Positions 45,046 to 54,818 of a stretch of DNA of 64,000 nucleotides are shown one piece after another. Numbering within the stretch: position 1 is the stretch's first letter; each line of letters begins with the position of its first letter. Under the pieces are notes generated by a model. That model was not told the DNA's origin. It searched no databases and worked only from the letters and a program-made list of their open reading frames with translations. This DNA is from JAZGER01 sp036480335 (GTDB lineage Bacteria; Pseudomonadota; Gammaproteobacteria; DSM-19610), in NCBI GenBank assembly GCA_036480335.1, contig JAZGGH010000139.1:1-64000 (forward strand). Reading direction: 5' to 3'. The position numbers and the translations under genes are program-made.

Positions 45046-47241
45046 TTATATTTCCAGTTGCAGGATGACGCCTGCCAATGGCGGAAGGTCAATCATGATA
45101 GACGCCGGCTGACCATTCCAGCTAATCTCTTCCGATTCATGGTATTCAGGAATCGAAATATTACTGCCAGCATAATGTTCGGCATCTGAATTAAAGATAA
45201 TACGGTAGCGTCCGGCAACAGGAACGCCCATGCGGAAACCAGATCGCGGAACCGGGGTGAAATTGAGCTGAATAACCACGAGTTGATCGTCGGCCTTGCG
45301 TGCATAACTGAGTAATGAATCATCAGCATTGTCACAATCAATCCACTGAAAACCCTGTTCGCTGAAATCATTATAATGCAGGGCAAGCTGACTGCTGTGC
45401 AGTTTGTTCAGATCCCTTATCAGAGCATTCATTCCCTGGTGTTCAGCCTGATCGAGCAAATGCCAGTCAAGTGATGCATCAAAATTCCATTCACCGTATT
45501 GTGCGAACTCATTGCCCATGAATGTGAGTTTCTTGCCGGGGTATGTGAACTGGTAGGTATACAGTAAACGCAGGTTGGCAAAGCGTTGCCAGCTATCACC
45601 GCTCATTTTATTAATCATCGAACCTTTGCCATGGACGACTTCATCGTGAGAAAAGGGCAGGACAAAATTCTCGGTAAAGGCATACAGCATACCGAAGGTT
45701 AGATCGTGGTGGTGATAGCGTCGATGGATCGGATTTTTTGAAGTGTATTGCAAAGTGTCGTGCATCCAGCCCATGTTCCATTTCATGCTGAATCCAAGCC
45801 CACCCATGTCAACTGGCCGTGTTACCTGCGGCCAGGAGGTGGATTCTTCGGCGATGATGCAAGTGCCCGGTTGTTCTGTGTGGGTGACGATATTCAGATG
45901 TGTCAGGAAGTGAATGGCATCCAGATTTTCTCGACCACCGTACTTGTTTGGAACCCAGTCATTTTCTTCACGTGAGTAGTCAAGATAGAGCATTGAAGCC
46001 ACAGCATCTACACGCAGCCCGTCGAGGTGCATATCTTCCAGCCAGAACATGGCGCTGGCAATGAGAAAATTTCGTACCTCATTGCGACCATAATTGAATA
46101 TGTAGGTACCCCAGTCACGGTGTTCCCCCAGTCTTGGGTCAGCATGTTCATACAGGGGCGTGCCATCAAAGCGGGCAAGGGCAAAATCATCTTTGGGGAA
46201 ATGTCCTGGTGCCCAGTCGAGTAACACGCCAATATTATGCAAATGGCAATAGTCAACAAAATAGCGGAAATCATTGGGTGTACCGAAGCGGCTGGTCGGG
46301 GCGAAATAGCCGGTAGTCTGGTAACCCCAGGAGGCATCCAGCGGGTGTTCGGTAACCGGCAATAATTCGATGTGTGTGAAACCCAGCTCAGTGACATATT
46401 CAACAAGCTGTTTTGCCAGTTCCCGGTAATTTAGAAACTGTCCGGATTCATCGCGTCGCCAGGAGCCAAGATGGACTTCATAAGTAGACATAGGTTCATG
46501 CAGCCAGTCGTGTTCGCGACGATTCTGCATCCACTGGTTATCCTGCCATTTATATTCGTTAGCCTGGGTTGTCAGAGCAGCAGTGCCGGGACGTAGTTCA
46601 TAGCGCCGCGCGTATGGATCAGTTTTCAGGAAAACTTGCTGACTATGACGATTGCGAATTTCGTATTTATAGTGGGCATCGCTGCCAAGGCCTGGAATGA
46701 ATAATTCCCATATTCCGCTGCCACCTCTTGCGCGCATGGAATGACGGCGGCCATCCCAGTGGTTCCAGTCGCCGACAACACTGACTCTTTCGGCATTCGG
46801 TGCCCAGACGACAAAGCTGATTCCTTTGATTTTCTGGATAGTACGTTCATGCGCGCCAAGAAAGTGATGTGCATGATGATGGCGGCCTTCAGCAAACCAA
46901 TGCATGTCAACATCAGCGACAACAGGTGGAAAGCAATAAGGATCGTAATCGAGCCATTTAACGCCATCGTTGTCTTTCCAGCTTAATTGGTAGATATCTG
47001 GCAGACTGTTATTGGCAAAACTGCCTTCAAAAAAATCTGTGCCTTCGATTCGGCTCAAGAAATCACCGGTTTCAGCGATACTTACCGTGGATGCTGTAGG
47101 CAAATAGGCGCGAACTATGGTTGAATCACCTTTGCTGTGTCGACCCAGTACTTCGAAAGGATCGTGATGCCTGGCTTCAATGATCCGGATGAGGGCTTCT
47201 GAGAGGTTGGCGGGAGTAGATAATGATCGATGATGCGTCAT
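45046..47241 (-). CDS. glgB: 1,4-alpha-glucan branching enzyme GlgB
   Basis: A 731-residue GH13 enzyme of full length. The N-terminal N1/CBM48 modules (about 1-230, with FVVWAPNAERVSVVGDWN) are followed by the catalytic barrel: nucleophile Asp412 in DGLRVDAVAS, acid/base Glu465 in IIAEES and HDEVVHGKGS. It transfers alpha-1,4 chains to 1,6 branch points in glycogen. It is transcribed away from glgC, with 131 bp between the starts. Confidence 0.97.
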   Translation of the reverse strand: MTHHRSLSTPANLSEALIRIIEARHHDPFEVLGRHSKGDSTIVRAYLPTASTVSIAETGDFLSRIEGTDFFEGSFANNSLPDIYQLSWKDNDGVKWLDYDPYCFPPVVADVDMHWFAEGRHHHAHHFLGAHERTIQKIKGISFVVWAPNAERVSVVGDWNHWDGRRHSMRARGGSGIWELFIPGLGSDAHYKYEIRNRHSQQVFLKTDPYARRYELRPGTAALTTQANEYKWQDNQWMQNRREHDWLHEPMSTYEVHLGSWRRDESGQFLNYRELAKQLVEYVTELGFTHIELLPVTEHPLDASWGYQTTGYFAPTSRFGTPNDFRYFVDYCHLHNIGVLLDWAPGHFPKDDFALARFDGTPLYEHADPRLGEHRDWGTYIFNYGRNEVRNFLIASAMFWLEDMHLDGLRVDAVASMLYLDYSREENDWVPNKYGGRENLDAIHFLTHLNIVTHTEQPGTCIIAEESTSWPQVTRPVDMGGLGFSMKWNMGWMHDTLQYTSKNPIHRRYHHHDLTFGMLYAFTENFVLPFSHDEVVHGKGSMINKMSGDSWQRFANLRLLYTYQFTYPGKKLTFMGNEFAQYGEWNFDASLDWHLLDQAEHQGMNALIRDLNKLHSSQLALHYNDFSEQGFQWIDCDNADDSLLSYARKADDQLVVIQLNFTPVPRSGFRMGVPVAGRYRIIFNSDAEHYAGSNISIPEYHESEEISWNGQPASIMIDLPPLAGVILQLEI

Positions 47242-47259
47242 TGTTTGATATATATCGTC

Positions 47260-47289
47260 TTGAGTTGATGAAAAAAATTTTATGATAAT
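47260..47289 (+). promoter_or_regulatory. Possible sigma-70 promoter of glgC
   Basis: TTGAGT (47260-47265) and GATAAT (47284-47289) are separated by 18 bases, about 85 bp before the glgC ATG in the divergent glgB-glgC gap. Match is moderate. Confidence 0.35.
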
Positions 47290-47372
47290 GCTATGGATGG
47301 TACCATAAGCGGCGTTAACAGGCGCTTCTGTAATTATCTTTATGCTGCGAAATAATCAAGGAGAAAGCAGTA

Positions 47373-48641
47373 ATGAAAACTTCCCAGTCTGCGCGATTTG
47401 TCAGTCGCCTGACACGCGATACCCTGGCACTGGTTCTGGCCGGTGGCCGTGGTTCCAGGCTCAAGCAATTGACTCTTTGGCGAACCAAACCGGCTGTGCC
47501 CTTTGGTGGTAAATTCAGGATTATTGATTTTCCACTATCCAATTGCATTAACTCGGGTATACGCCGAATCGGTTTGCTGACGCAGTATAAAGCGCATTCC
47601 CTGATTCAGCACATTCAGCGTGGCTGGGGATTTCTGAGTGGTGAATTTGGCGAGTTTGTCGAGCTGTTACCGGCTCAGCAACGTATTGAGTCTTCCTGGT
47701 ATACCGGAACGGCAGATGCGATCTATCAGAATATAGATATTATCCGATTGCACAATCCTGAGTATGTGCTGATTCTTGCCGGAGATCATATCTATAAGAT
47801 GGACTATGGTCCAATGCTGGCGCGGCATGTTGAGTCGCGAGCGGATATGACCGTCGGCTGTATCGAAGTCAGTACCGAACAGGCGCGCGAATATGGTGTG
47901 ATGACGGTTGACGAAGAAAGCCGCGTCACCGAATTTAATGAGAAGCCAGCCAATCCACAGTCGCTTCCCGGCAAAACGGATACGGCGCTTGCTTCCATGG
48001 GTATTTATGTTTTCAATACCAGTTTCCTGATAGAGCAACTCATCAAGGATGCTGATTGCAGTACATCAAGCCATGACTTCGGCCATGATATTATTCCATC
48101 GATTATCGATCGATACCGTGTCTATGCGTATCCTTTTCGTGATGAATCAGGCGGTGAACAGGCATACTGGCGTGATGTGGGAACGGTTGACGCATTCTGG
48201 AAAGCGAATCTAGAATTGATCGGAGTGACACCGGAGTTGAATTTATACGATGACGAATGGCCGATCTGGACCTATCAGGAGCAGTTGCCACCGGCTAAAT
48301 TTGTCTTTGATGATGATGATCGTCGGGGTATGGCGGTTGATTCCATGGTTTCTGGCGGCTGTGTCGTTTCCGGGGCTACGGTGCGGCATTCTCTGTTATT
48401 TTCCAATGTCAGAGTCGATTCCTACGCTTACCTGGAAGACGCTGTTGTCTTGCCTGATGTGATAATAGGTCGTGGTGCACGTCTTAAAAAAGTGGTTATT
48501 GATAAGGGTTGTCAGATACCGGCCGATCTTGTGGTAGGGGAAGATCCCGAAGAAGATGCCAAACGGTTTGTTATCACGCCGAATGGCGTTGTATTGATAA
48601 CACCAGAGATGCTGGGTCAGGAGTTGCATTATGTCCGATAA
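47373..48641 (+). CDS. glgC: Glucose-1-phosphate adenylyltransferase GlgC
   Basis: A 422-residue nucleotidyltransferase that makes ADP-glucose from ATP and glucose-1-phosphate. The N-terminal LVLAGGRGSRLKQLTLWRTK and the PAVPFGGKFRIIDFPLSNC stretch carry allosteric and catalytic residues; GWYTGTADAIYQN-type and GDHIYKMDY sites follow; the C-terminal left-handed beta helix ends the protein. GGAG lies before the ATG. It overlaps the GH57 gene by 11 bases. Confidence 0.96.
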   Translation: MKTSQSARFVSRLTRDTLALVLAGGRGSRLKQLTLWRTKPAVPFGGKFRIIDFPLSNCINSGIRRIGLLTQYKAHSLIQHIQRGWGFLSGEFGEFVELLPAQQRIESSWYTGTADAIYQNIDIIRLHNPEYVLILAGDHIYKMDYGPMLARHVESRADMTVGCIEVSTEQAREYGVMTVDEESRVTEFNEKPANPQSLPGKTDTALASMGIYVFNTSFLIEQLIKDADCSTSSHDFGHDIIPSIIDRYRVYAYPFRDESGGEQAYWRDVGTVDAFWKANLELIGVTPELNLYDDEWPIWTYQEQLPPAKFVFDDDDRRGMAVDSMVSGGCVVSGATVRHSLLFSNVRVDSYAYLEDAVVLPDVIIGRGARLKKVVIDKGCQIPADLVVGEDPEEDAKRFVITPNGVVLITPEMLGQELHYVR

Positions 48642-50340
48642 CGCTGAATTACATGTGGTGCTGTGCTGGCATATGCACCAGCCTCAGTATAAAGATCTGT
48701 TGACGGGTGAATATCAGCTACCCTGGACATATCTCCATGCCATGAAAGACTATATAGATATGGCTGCCCACATTGAGTCAACGCCTGAAGCGAAGGCAGT
48801 GGTCAATTTTGCTCCTGTTCTGCTCGATCAGCTGGCAGATTATAAAGAACAGGTGAGTCAGTTCCTGTTGCATGGCGAAGAAATCAGAGATCCTTTACTT
48901 GCCGCATTGGTTTCGCCCAACATGCCCAATGCCCCGGAAAAACGTTTTGAGCTTATGCAAAGTTGTCTGCGGGTGAACCGCAGCCGAGTGATTGACCGTT
49001 TTCCGGCATTTTCACGTTTATCCAGTCTTTCGGACGTCTATGATGACCGACCTGAGGATGCTTGCTATGCCAGCGATCAGTTTCTGATCGATTTGCTGGT
49101 CTGGTATCACCTTGGCTGGATGGCGGAAACGGTTCGTCGCCATGATGTACGAGTGACTCGGTTGCAGGAAACGGCGCGCGATTATTCAATGGAAGAACGC
49201 CGTGAGTTGTTGGTGCTGATTGGAGAATTACTCGATGATGTGATTGATCGCTATCGACGACTGGCGGAGCAGGGCAAGATCGAGTTGTGTATGACACCCT
49301 ATGCACATCCTATCATGCCGTTGTTACTGGATATTGGCAGTGCCCGTGAAGCCATGCCCGATGTGCCACTGCCAGATATTGAGGATTATCCCGGTGGTCG
49401 TGAGCGTTCTCACTGGCATATGCGCAAAGGCCTCGAATCGTTTGAAAAACACTTTGGTCGTAAGCCTACTGGTTGCTGGCCTGCAGAGGGCGGCGTAAGT
49501 CGGCCAGCATTGGATTTGATCAGTGAATACGGCTTTCGCTGGACGGCAACTGGCGAAACCGTTTTGCGCAACAGTTTGAATAAATACGTCGGTGAATGGG
49601 AATCCGCCGCCGATGATGCGGTGAATAAACCTTACTGCCTGCCAGATAACAAAATGCCCTGTTTTTTTCGGGATGATGTGATGTCCGATGAAATAGGTTT
49701 TACCTACCACACCTGGCATGCTGACGATGCTGTTAACAATTTTATTCATCGTCTGGAAGAGATTGCCAATTCTTATACGGATGAAAAACTGGTGCTGCCC
49801 ATTATTCTGGATGGTGAAAATGCCTGGGAGCATTACCCGGAAAATGGCTATTACTTCCTCAATACCCTGTATGAAAAACTGGCGGCACATCCCTATCTGA
49901 AACTGTCTACATTCAGTGAATGCCTTGATGCGGGTGTTGAGCCGAAATCATTGCCAGGTATGGTCAGTGGTTCCTGGGTCTACGGTACATTTTCAACCTG
50001 GATTGGTGATCGTGACAAGAATCGTGGCTGGGAAATGCTGGTTGATGCCAAACTGGCTTTTGATCGAATCATGGCTGACAAAAGCTTGAGTGCTGAGCAA
50101 ACTGAACTGGCGGAAATACAGATGTCGATCTGTGAAGGATCTGACTGGTTCTGGTGGTTTGGCGATTATAATGCTTCAGATACAGTCAGTGATTTTGAAA
50201 AACTGTTTCGTTTGCATCTAAGCAATTTATATAAAACGATTGGTGTTGACGAGCCTGAATATTTGTCACATACCTTTGCACATGGCTCTGGTGATCCCTC
50301 ATTGGGCGGTGTCATGCGTCACGGTCAATTGTGCGATTAA
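48631..50340 (+). CDS. Glycoside hydrolase family 57 (alpha-glucan active)
   Basis: A 569-residue GH57 protein: the His-rich start VVLCWHMHQPQYKD, probable nucleophile Glu286 in GCWPAEGGVS and probable acid/base Asp394 in ILDGENAWE. GH57 includes alpha-amylase, amylopullulanase, 4-alpha-glucanotransferase and branching enzymes. Placement between glgC (overlap) and malQ shows a role in glycogen or maltodextrin turnover; exact specificity is not resolved. The lack of a signal peptide indicates a cytoplasmic enzyme. Confidence 0.9.
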   Translation: MSDNAELHVVLCWHMHQPQYKDLLTGEYQLPWTYLHAMKDYIDMAAHIESTPEAKAVVNFAPVLLDQLADYKEQVSQFLLHGEEIRDPLLAALVSPNMPNAPEKRFELMQSCLRVNRSRVIDRFPAFSRLSSLSDVYDDRPEDACYASDQFLIDLLVWYHLGWMAETVRRHDVRVTRLQETARDYSMEERRELLVLIGELLDDVIDRYRRLAEQGKIELCMTPYAHPIMPLLLDIGSAREAMPDVPLPDIEDYPGGRERSHWHMRKGLESFEKHFGRKPTGCWPAEGGVSRPALDLISEYGFRWTATGETVLRNSLNKYVGEWESAADDAVNKPYCLPDNKMPCFFRDDVMSDEIGFTYHTWHADDAVNNFIHRLEEIANSYTDEKLVLPIILDGENAWEHYPENGYYFLNTLYEKLAAHPYLKLSTFSECLDAGVEPKSLPGMVSGSWVYGTFSTWIGDRDKNRGWEMLVDAKLAFDRIMADKSLSAEQTELAEIQMSICEGSDWFWWFGDYNASDTVSDFEKLFRLHLSNLYKTIGVDEPEYLSHTFAHGSGDPSLGGVMRHGQLCD

Positions 50341-50364
50341 TAAAAAACTAATTAGGGTATCAGT

Positions 50365-51837
50365 GTGACAAATCATGTTTTATCGCACCGTAGTGCGGGT
50401 GTGCTGTTGCATCCTACTTCACTGCCGGGTGTTGCTGGCAACGGAGATCTGGGAGCAGAAGCCTATCATTTTGTAGACTTTCTGGCGGATTCAGGTTTTA
50501 CCCTCTGGCAGACGTTGCCATTGGGTCCAACCCACGGTGATCTTTCTCCTTACCAATGCCAGTCTGTGAATGCGGGCAGTTATAAATTAATCAATTTACA
50601 ACTGCTGGCAGAACACGGTTGGTTGGCTGATCCATCGCTAAATAATTCGATGGATATCGACTTGCAGCGCAGGCAAAAACTCAGAGAGGCCTTCGCTGTG
50701 TTTATGCAGTCTGCAGTGGATGAGAAACGCAGTGAGTTTGAAGCCTTTAAACGGCAACATCAAAACTGGCTGGATGATTTTTCTCTTTATCAGGCTCTGC
50801 GTGGAGAGCACCAGAACAAGGCCTGGTTTGACTGGCCTGTCGCTTTACGCGATCGGCAGCTAGCCGCAATGGATAAGGCCAGAAAAACTCTCTCGGCTGA
50901 AATAGAGCAGGCAAATTTTGAACAGTTTGTTTTTTATCAGCAGTGGCTGGCGTTACGCCAGTATGCAAATGATAAGGGTGTTCGTTTATTTGGAGATATC
51001 CCGATTTTTGTTGCGCACGACAGCTCCGATGTCTGGGCGCACCCGGAATTATTTACCATTGATGAAGCGGGGGCTTTAATAGTTGTCGCCGGCGTTCCCC
51101 CGGATTATTTTTCCGAGACTGGTCAGCGTTGGGGGAATCCGTTGTATAACTGGGAGAACCATGCGCAGGATAATTATGCCTGGTGGGTCGACCGGATTAA
51201 AAACCAGATTGAATTATTTGACCTGTTGCGTATTGACCATTTCAGAGGTTTTGAAGCTGCCTGGGAAATATCTGCTGACGAAGAAACGGCCATGAACGGA
51301 GAGTGGGTGAAAGGGCCAGGAAAGGCATTCTTCGAACGGCTGAGACAAGTATTTGGTGAGTTGCCTCTGGTTGCTGAAGATTTAGGTGTAATCACAGACG
51401 AAGTGAATGCACTTCGCCAGGCATTTGATTTGCCGGGCATGAAAATTTTGCAATTTGCCTTTGATGGCTCCTCAGATAATCCGTATTTGCCGCATAACCA
51501 TGAAAGCTTGAGTGTTGTTTACACTGGAACACATGATAATAATACCACGCGTGGCTGGTGGGCCGAATTAACAGAACAGGAACAGCATCGTATCCGGCAG
51601 TATTTTGGTCACCCGGCAGATGAGCCGCACTGGTTATTGATGCGTGCTGCATTTGCATCTGTCGCTAATCTGGCTGTTGTTCCAATGCAGGATATTCTCG
51701 GGCTTGGCGGTGAGGATAGAATGAATATTCCAGGTGTTGCAGACCATAACTGGTTATGGCGTTTTGACTGGAGCAGTGTATCTGCAGATCATTCGCGGCA
51801 ATGTCGGGATATGATTCATACATACGGTAGAAACTGA
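50365..51837 (+). CDS. malQ: 4-alpha-glucanotransferase (amylomaltase) MalQ
   Basis: A 490-residue GH77 enzyme with a GTG start. Nucleophile Asp291 is in LLRIDHFRGFEA and acid/base Glu338 in LPLVAEDLGVIT; YTGTHDNNTTRGWW and the N-terminal GVLLHPTSLPG are family marks. It disproportionates maltodextrins, feeding glycogen breakdown products back. It is 24 bp after the GH57 gene, in the same operon. Confidence 0.95.
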   Translation: MTNHVLSHRSAGVLLHPTSLPGVAGNGDLGAEAYHFVDFLADSGFTLWQTLPLGPTHGDLSPYQCQSVNAGSYKLINLQLLAEHGWLADPSLNNSMDIDLQRRQKLREAFAVFMQSAVDEKRSEFEAFKRQHQNWLDDFSLYQALRGEHQNKAWFDWPVALRDRQLAAMDKARKTLSAEIEQANFEQFVFYQQWLALRQYANDKGVRLFGDIPIFVAHDSSDVWAHPELFTIDEAGALIVVAGVPPDYFSETGQRWGNPLYNWENHAQDNYAWWVDRIKNQIELFDLLRIDHFRGFEAAWEISADEETAMNGEWVKGPGKAFFERLRQVFGELPLVAEDLGVITDEVNALRQAFDLPGMKILQFAFDGSSDNPYLPHNHESLSVVYTGTHDNNTTRGWWAELTEQEQHRIRQYFGHPADEPHWLLMRAAFASVANLAVVPMQDILGLGGEDRMNIPGVADHNWLWRFDWSSVSADHSRQCRDMIHTYGRN

Positions 51838-51840
51838 ACC

Positions 51841-51942
51841 GTGCAGAAATCTGGAGATGTACTTAATATAAACAATGGTCTGGAGCTGCCACCGGAACTC
51901 CAAAAAGTGGCTGCCTGGCGAGACTTTATACTGAGCGCATAA
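51841..51942 (+). other. 33-codon frame after malQ, possible gene remnant
   Basis: A GTG-initiated frame begins 3 bp after the malQ stop, with no Shine-Dalgarno. Its end (LPPELQKVAAWRDFILSA) has protein-like composition, but no family is recognised. It may be the decayed tail of another gene or chance. Confidence 0.2.
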
Positions 51943-51992
51943 CAGAGTAGAATGAATTGTCATGCTATAAATTAATAGATTGGGAAACAATT

Positions 51993-52175
51993 ATGAAGTA
52001 TTTTTTCACATTACTACTATTCATAAGCTCGTTAGCGAATGTAGCCACCGCAAGTATATCATTGGGTTACGGAGCCTGTGGAGCAGATTCTGCTGTGATT
52101 TGGGCAGATGAAGATGGAAAAGAAGACGGAAAAGAAGATGGTAAGGAAGGCGAGGAAGAGCCTGACTGCGAATAA
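51993..52175 (+). CDS. Small secreted acidic repeat peptide
   Basis: 60 residues from ATG 51993 (GGGAAA upstream). A signal peptide (KYFFTLLLFISSLANVATA) is followed by a short mature part with two Cys near residues 40-59 and three EDGK repeats coded by a 12-bp unit (52109-52144). Function unknown. It is 40 bp before the rhodanese lipoprotein, so they may be co-expressed. Confidence 0.55.
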   Translation: MKYFFTLLLFISSLANVATASISLGYGACGADSAVIWADEDGKEDGKEDGKEGEEEPDCE

Positions 52176-52215
52176 CTGTATATTACAAATAGACTCAAAC
52201 TTAAAGGATATATTA

Positions 52216-52965
52216 ATGAAATACAAAACTCTTGCATTCGTACTGACCTCAACCCTGATAGCGACCGGGTGTAGTACTGTTTCAAGCACGACTGATAAAA
52301 TGAAATCAGTAGCGTCATCTGTAGTAAAAAAAGATAACAAGCCAGTGGGTATAACCAAAGACCTGACGTCTATTACAGTTAAACATAATGGTAAGGATGT
52401 TAAAATTGAGCGTGATCAGGATAACTCTGCAACGGTGATTCCAGCGTTTGCAAAAACCTCCAGACCCTGCCCACCATTTTGTATTCAGCCTATGGTTCTG
52501 GCTCCTGGCATAGAAACCGTTGCAGAAGTTGAAGTAATAAACTACCTGAAAGAAATGAATGCCGGTGATAGCAGTATCCTGGTTGTTGATTCGCGTACGC
52601 CTGACTGGGTAGCCAAAGGCACCATTCCTGGTGCAGTTAATATTTCCTGGACGGGTCTGAACCCTAAAAAGGGTGCAACCACTGACGGCATTATGGGTAT
52701 TATGACGAATGACTTCGGCGTTAAACTGGCTGCTGGCGCTGACAGTTTTAGTGTCGATGAAGCCATTGTTGATGGTGATACCACAAAGGTCTTTGATTTC
52801 TCCAGTGCGAAAACACTGGTTCTGTTCTGTAACGGTATGTGGTGTGGCCAGTCGCCTGCCAGCATTTCAACCCTGTTGAAGTTTGGATACCCGGCTGAAA
52901 AAATGAAATGGTACCGTGGTGGTATGCAGGATTGGGCAATTCTGGGCTTGTCTACCGTCAAGTAA
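52216..52965 (+). CDS. Rhodanese-like lipoprotein
   Basis: The start is ATG 52216 (AAAGGA upstream), giving 249 residues. A lipoprotein signal ends at LIATGC with lipid-bearing Cys19. A low-complexity linker follows, then a rhodanese fold (about 110-245; VVDSRTPDWVAKGTIPGAVNI). The active loop reads CNGMWCGQS with Cys205 and Cys210, unlike the usual C.xxGxR. The second Cys suggests a disulfide or redox role. It has a strong terminator. Probably in the periplasm, tethered to a membrane. Confidence 0.8.
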   Translation: MKYKTLAFVLTSTLIATGCSTVSSTTDKMKSVASSVVKKDNKPVGITKDLTSITVKHNGKDVKIERDQDNSATVIPAFAKTSRPCPPFCIQPMVLAPGIETVAEVEVINYLKEMNAGDSSILVVDSRTPDWVAKGTIPGAVNISWTGLNPKKGATTDGIMGIMTNDFGVKLAAGADSFSVDEAIVDGDTTKVFDFSSAKTLVLFCNGMWCGQSPASISTLLKFGYPAEKMKWYRGGMQDWAILGLSTVK

Positions 52966-52984
52966 TAAAGTTTCAACCCAAAAG

Positions 52985-53014
52985 AAAACGGCCATCAATG
53001 CGATGGCCGTTTTT
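52985..53014 (+). terminator. Rho-independent terminator after the lipoprotein gene
   Basis: A 12-bp perfect stem (AAAACGGCCATC at 52985-52996 with its complement at 53002-53013), a 5-base loop and a T-run. The A-rich 5' arm makes it potentially bidirectional. Confidence 0.9.
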
Positions 53015-53252
53015 GGTTCTCCAATCTGTTTGGGATATCAATCTACAATAAAGTGTGAACTGAGCCCACGCTTGGTAAGGTGCAGCTTGCTTTCAAAACT
53101 TCCTTAGAAGGCTCAATATATAATAATATACCGATAAAGTGGCTGTGGTGGTATCTATTGTCAAGTCGATCAAGGCTTCATGTACCACGCTTTTTATTTG
53201 ATCTTTATTGGGTTACAGTACCTAATTAACCAGATTATTAATTAGAAACAGT
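53015..53252. other. Intergenic region before the AAA ATPase gene
   Basis: AT-rich, without a gene. Several -10-like sequences (for example TATAAT near 53121) are present, but no clear -35 partner was found. The ATPase start has a weak ribosome-binding site. Confidence 0.4.
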
Positions 53253-54782
53253 ATGTATACGACTTATTACGGTTTCAGGGAGCGGCCTTTTTCGCTGTTG
53301 CCTGATCCGGCATTTCTTTATCTTGGCAAGAAGCATCAATCTGCCTTGTCCATGTTGCTCTATAGTTTGAGTAATCAGGCAGGGTTCTGTGTGCTCAGTG
53401 GCGAAATTGGTGCGGGAAAAACCACCTTGATTCGTGAGCTCCTGAACGAGGTTGATGACGATGTCACCATTGGCCTGGTGAATAACTACAATGCGTCGGT
53501 TGCAGATTTGTTAACGAATATCCTCAATGCTTTCGATGTTGATGACGAGAACGCAACTGATGATGCGGCTCGCCAGCGGGTATTCTCGGATTTCCTGATT
53601 GAGCAATATGCCAGCAATAAACGTACCCTGCTAATTTTCGATGAGGCACAGCACCTGTCCGTTGAAATCCTTGAATCGTTGCGGATGTTATCCAACATTA
53701 ATTCTGATAAAGACATGTTGTTACAGATTATGCTGGTTGGACAGAATGAGTTGCGTGAGCGTCTTCGCAATCCGGGACTTACCCAGTTTGCGCAACGGAT
53801 TGTAATCGACTTTCATCTTGAAGCCCTTGATCAGCAGGAGACGACGGACTACATCCGGCATCGGATCAATGTTGTTGGTGGCTATCCTGATATGTTTTCC
53901 CGGCAGGCTTGCAATACCATCTATGCTGCCACGAATGGTATTCCCAGATTGATTAACCTGCTGTGTGATACAGCACTGGTGTATGGTTTTGGGGAAGGTA
54001 AGTCACACTTAATCAGCCAGGAAATCATCAATCAGGTAATAGAAGATCGCCAGGGTGGCAGTCTCCTGCCATTGTTTTCAGTTGATAGCAATGATATCAA
54101 AACGGATGATGATGCAGATGAGTTCGATGCGGAAACCCTAAAATGGGATGCAGAAACTTTTTCGATTGAAGAAGAGTTTGCTGATGATCCGAATAATGAT
54201 TCTTCTGTCGCAGATGAAGAAAGTTTTTCTCAGTATGCCCAGGAAGCCCCTGATACTGTAGAGATAAAAAATACTGAAAGTGAACCGAAAGCTGAAGCAT
54301 CACCCAGACAAAATGCTCAGCCTGAAGTTGATACGCCTGACTTAGAAGAAACACCCGCTATCGAATCATTAGAAGAAACCAGCCAGTTTGATAATGAAGT
54401 CATCAGGCATGTAGACGAACCCAGACCCGCATCAACTGAAAAAGTTACCCTTACAGGTAATTCCGGTTTTACTCCGTTCAAAAAAGAATTCATGGAAGAT
54501 TCCTGGGCTGAAAATGAAGTAGCGGATCATAGTGACGATACGATAGAATTCACCACAGTCGAAAATGATATGAATTCAGCTCAAGAAGATATATCTGAAA
54601 TGGATACTGAACTCTATGTTGATATCCCCGCGAAGAGGCCATCGTATATTCCGGGAATGGTCCTGGCTTTTCTCGTCGGGGTTGTTACCTATACCCTGGT
54701 GAATTATGGTGTTACCGGGGAGTGGATATGGAATACGATGGTAGCCAGCGCCGATATCGATAGCTTGAATAACCAGCGCTAG
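53253..54782 (+). CDS. ExeA/GspA-type AAA ATPase with transmembrane C-terminus
   Basis: A 509-residue protein. The N-terminal AAA+ ATPase (about 1-275) begins with the ExeA-like YYGFRERPFSLLPDPAFLYL and has Walker A GEIGAGKTT at 50-58 and Walker B LLIFDEAQ with Asp130-Glu131. A strongly acidic, probably disordered linker (about 285-455) follows, then one transmembrane helix near 470-490 (IPGMVLAFLVGVVTYTLV) and a short periplasmic tail. Relatives (ExeA/GspA, MSHA and exosortase-locus ATPases) assist secretin or exopolysaccharide assembly. It is 36 bp before the J-PilZ gene. Confidence 0.8.
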   Translation: MYTTYYGFRERPFSLLPDPAFLYLGKKHQSALSMLLYSLSNQAGFCVLSGEIGAGKTTLIRELLNEVDDDVTIGLVNNYNASVADLLTNILNAFDVDDENATDDAARQRVFSDFLIEQYASNKRTLLIFDEAQHLSVEILESLRMLSNINSDKDMLLQIMLVGQNELRERLRNPGLTQFAQRIVIDFHLEALDQQETTDYIRHRINVVGGYPDMFSRQACNTIYAATNGIPRLINLLCDTALVYGFGEGKSHLISQEIINQVIEDRQGGSLLPLFSVDSNDIKTDDDADEFDAETLKWDAETFSIEEEFADDPNNDSSVADEESFSQYAQEAPDTVEIKNTESEPKAEASPRQNAQPEVDTPDLEETPAIESLEETSQFDNEVIRHVDEPRPASTEKVTLTGNSGFTPFKKEFMEDSWAENEVADHSDDTIEFTTVENDMNSAQEDISEMDTELYVDIPAKRPSYIPGMVLAFLVGVVTYTLVNYGVTGEWIWNTMVASADIDSLNNQR

Positions 54783-54818
54783 CATTCAGTTTGCTGGCGG
54801 TAGACCGATAGCCATGCC

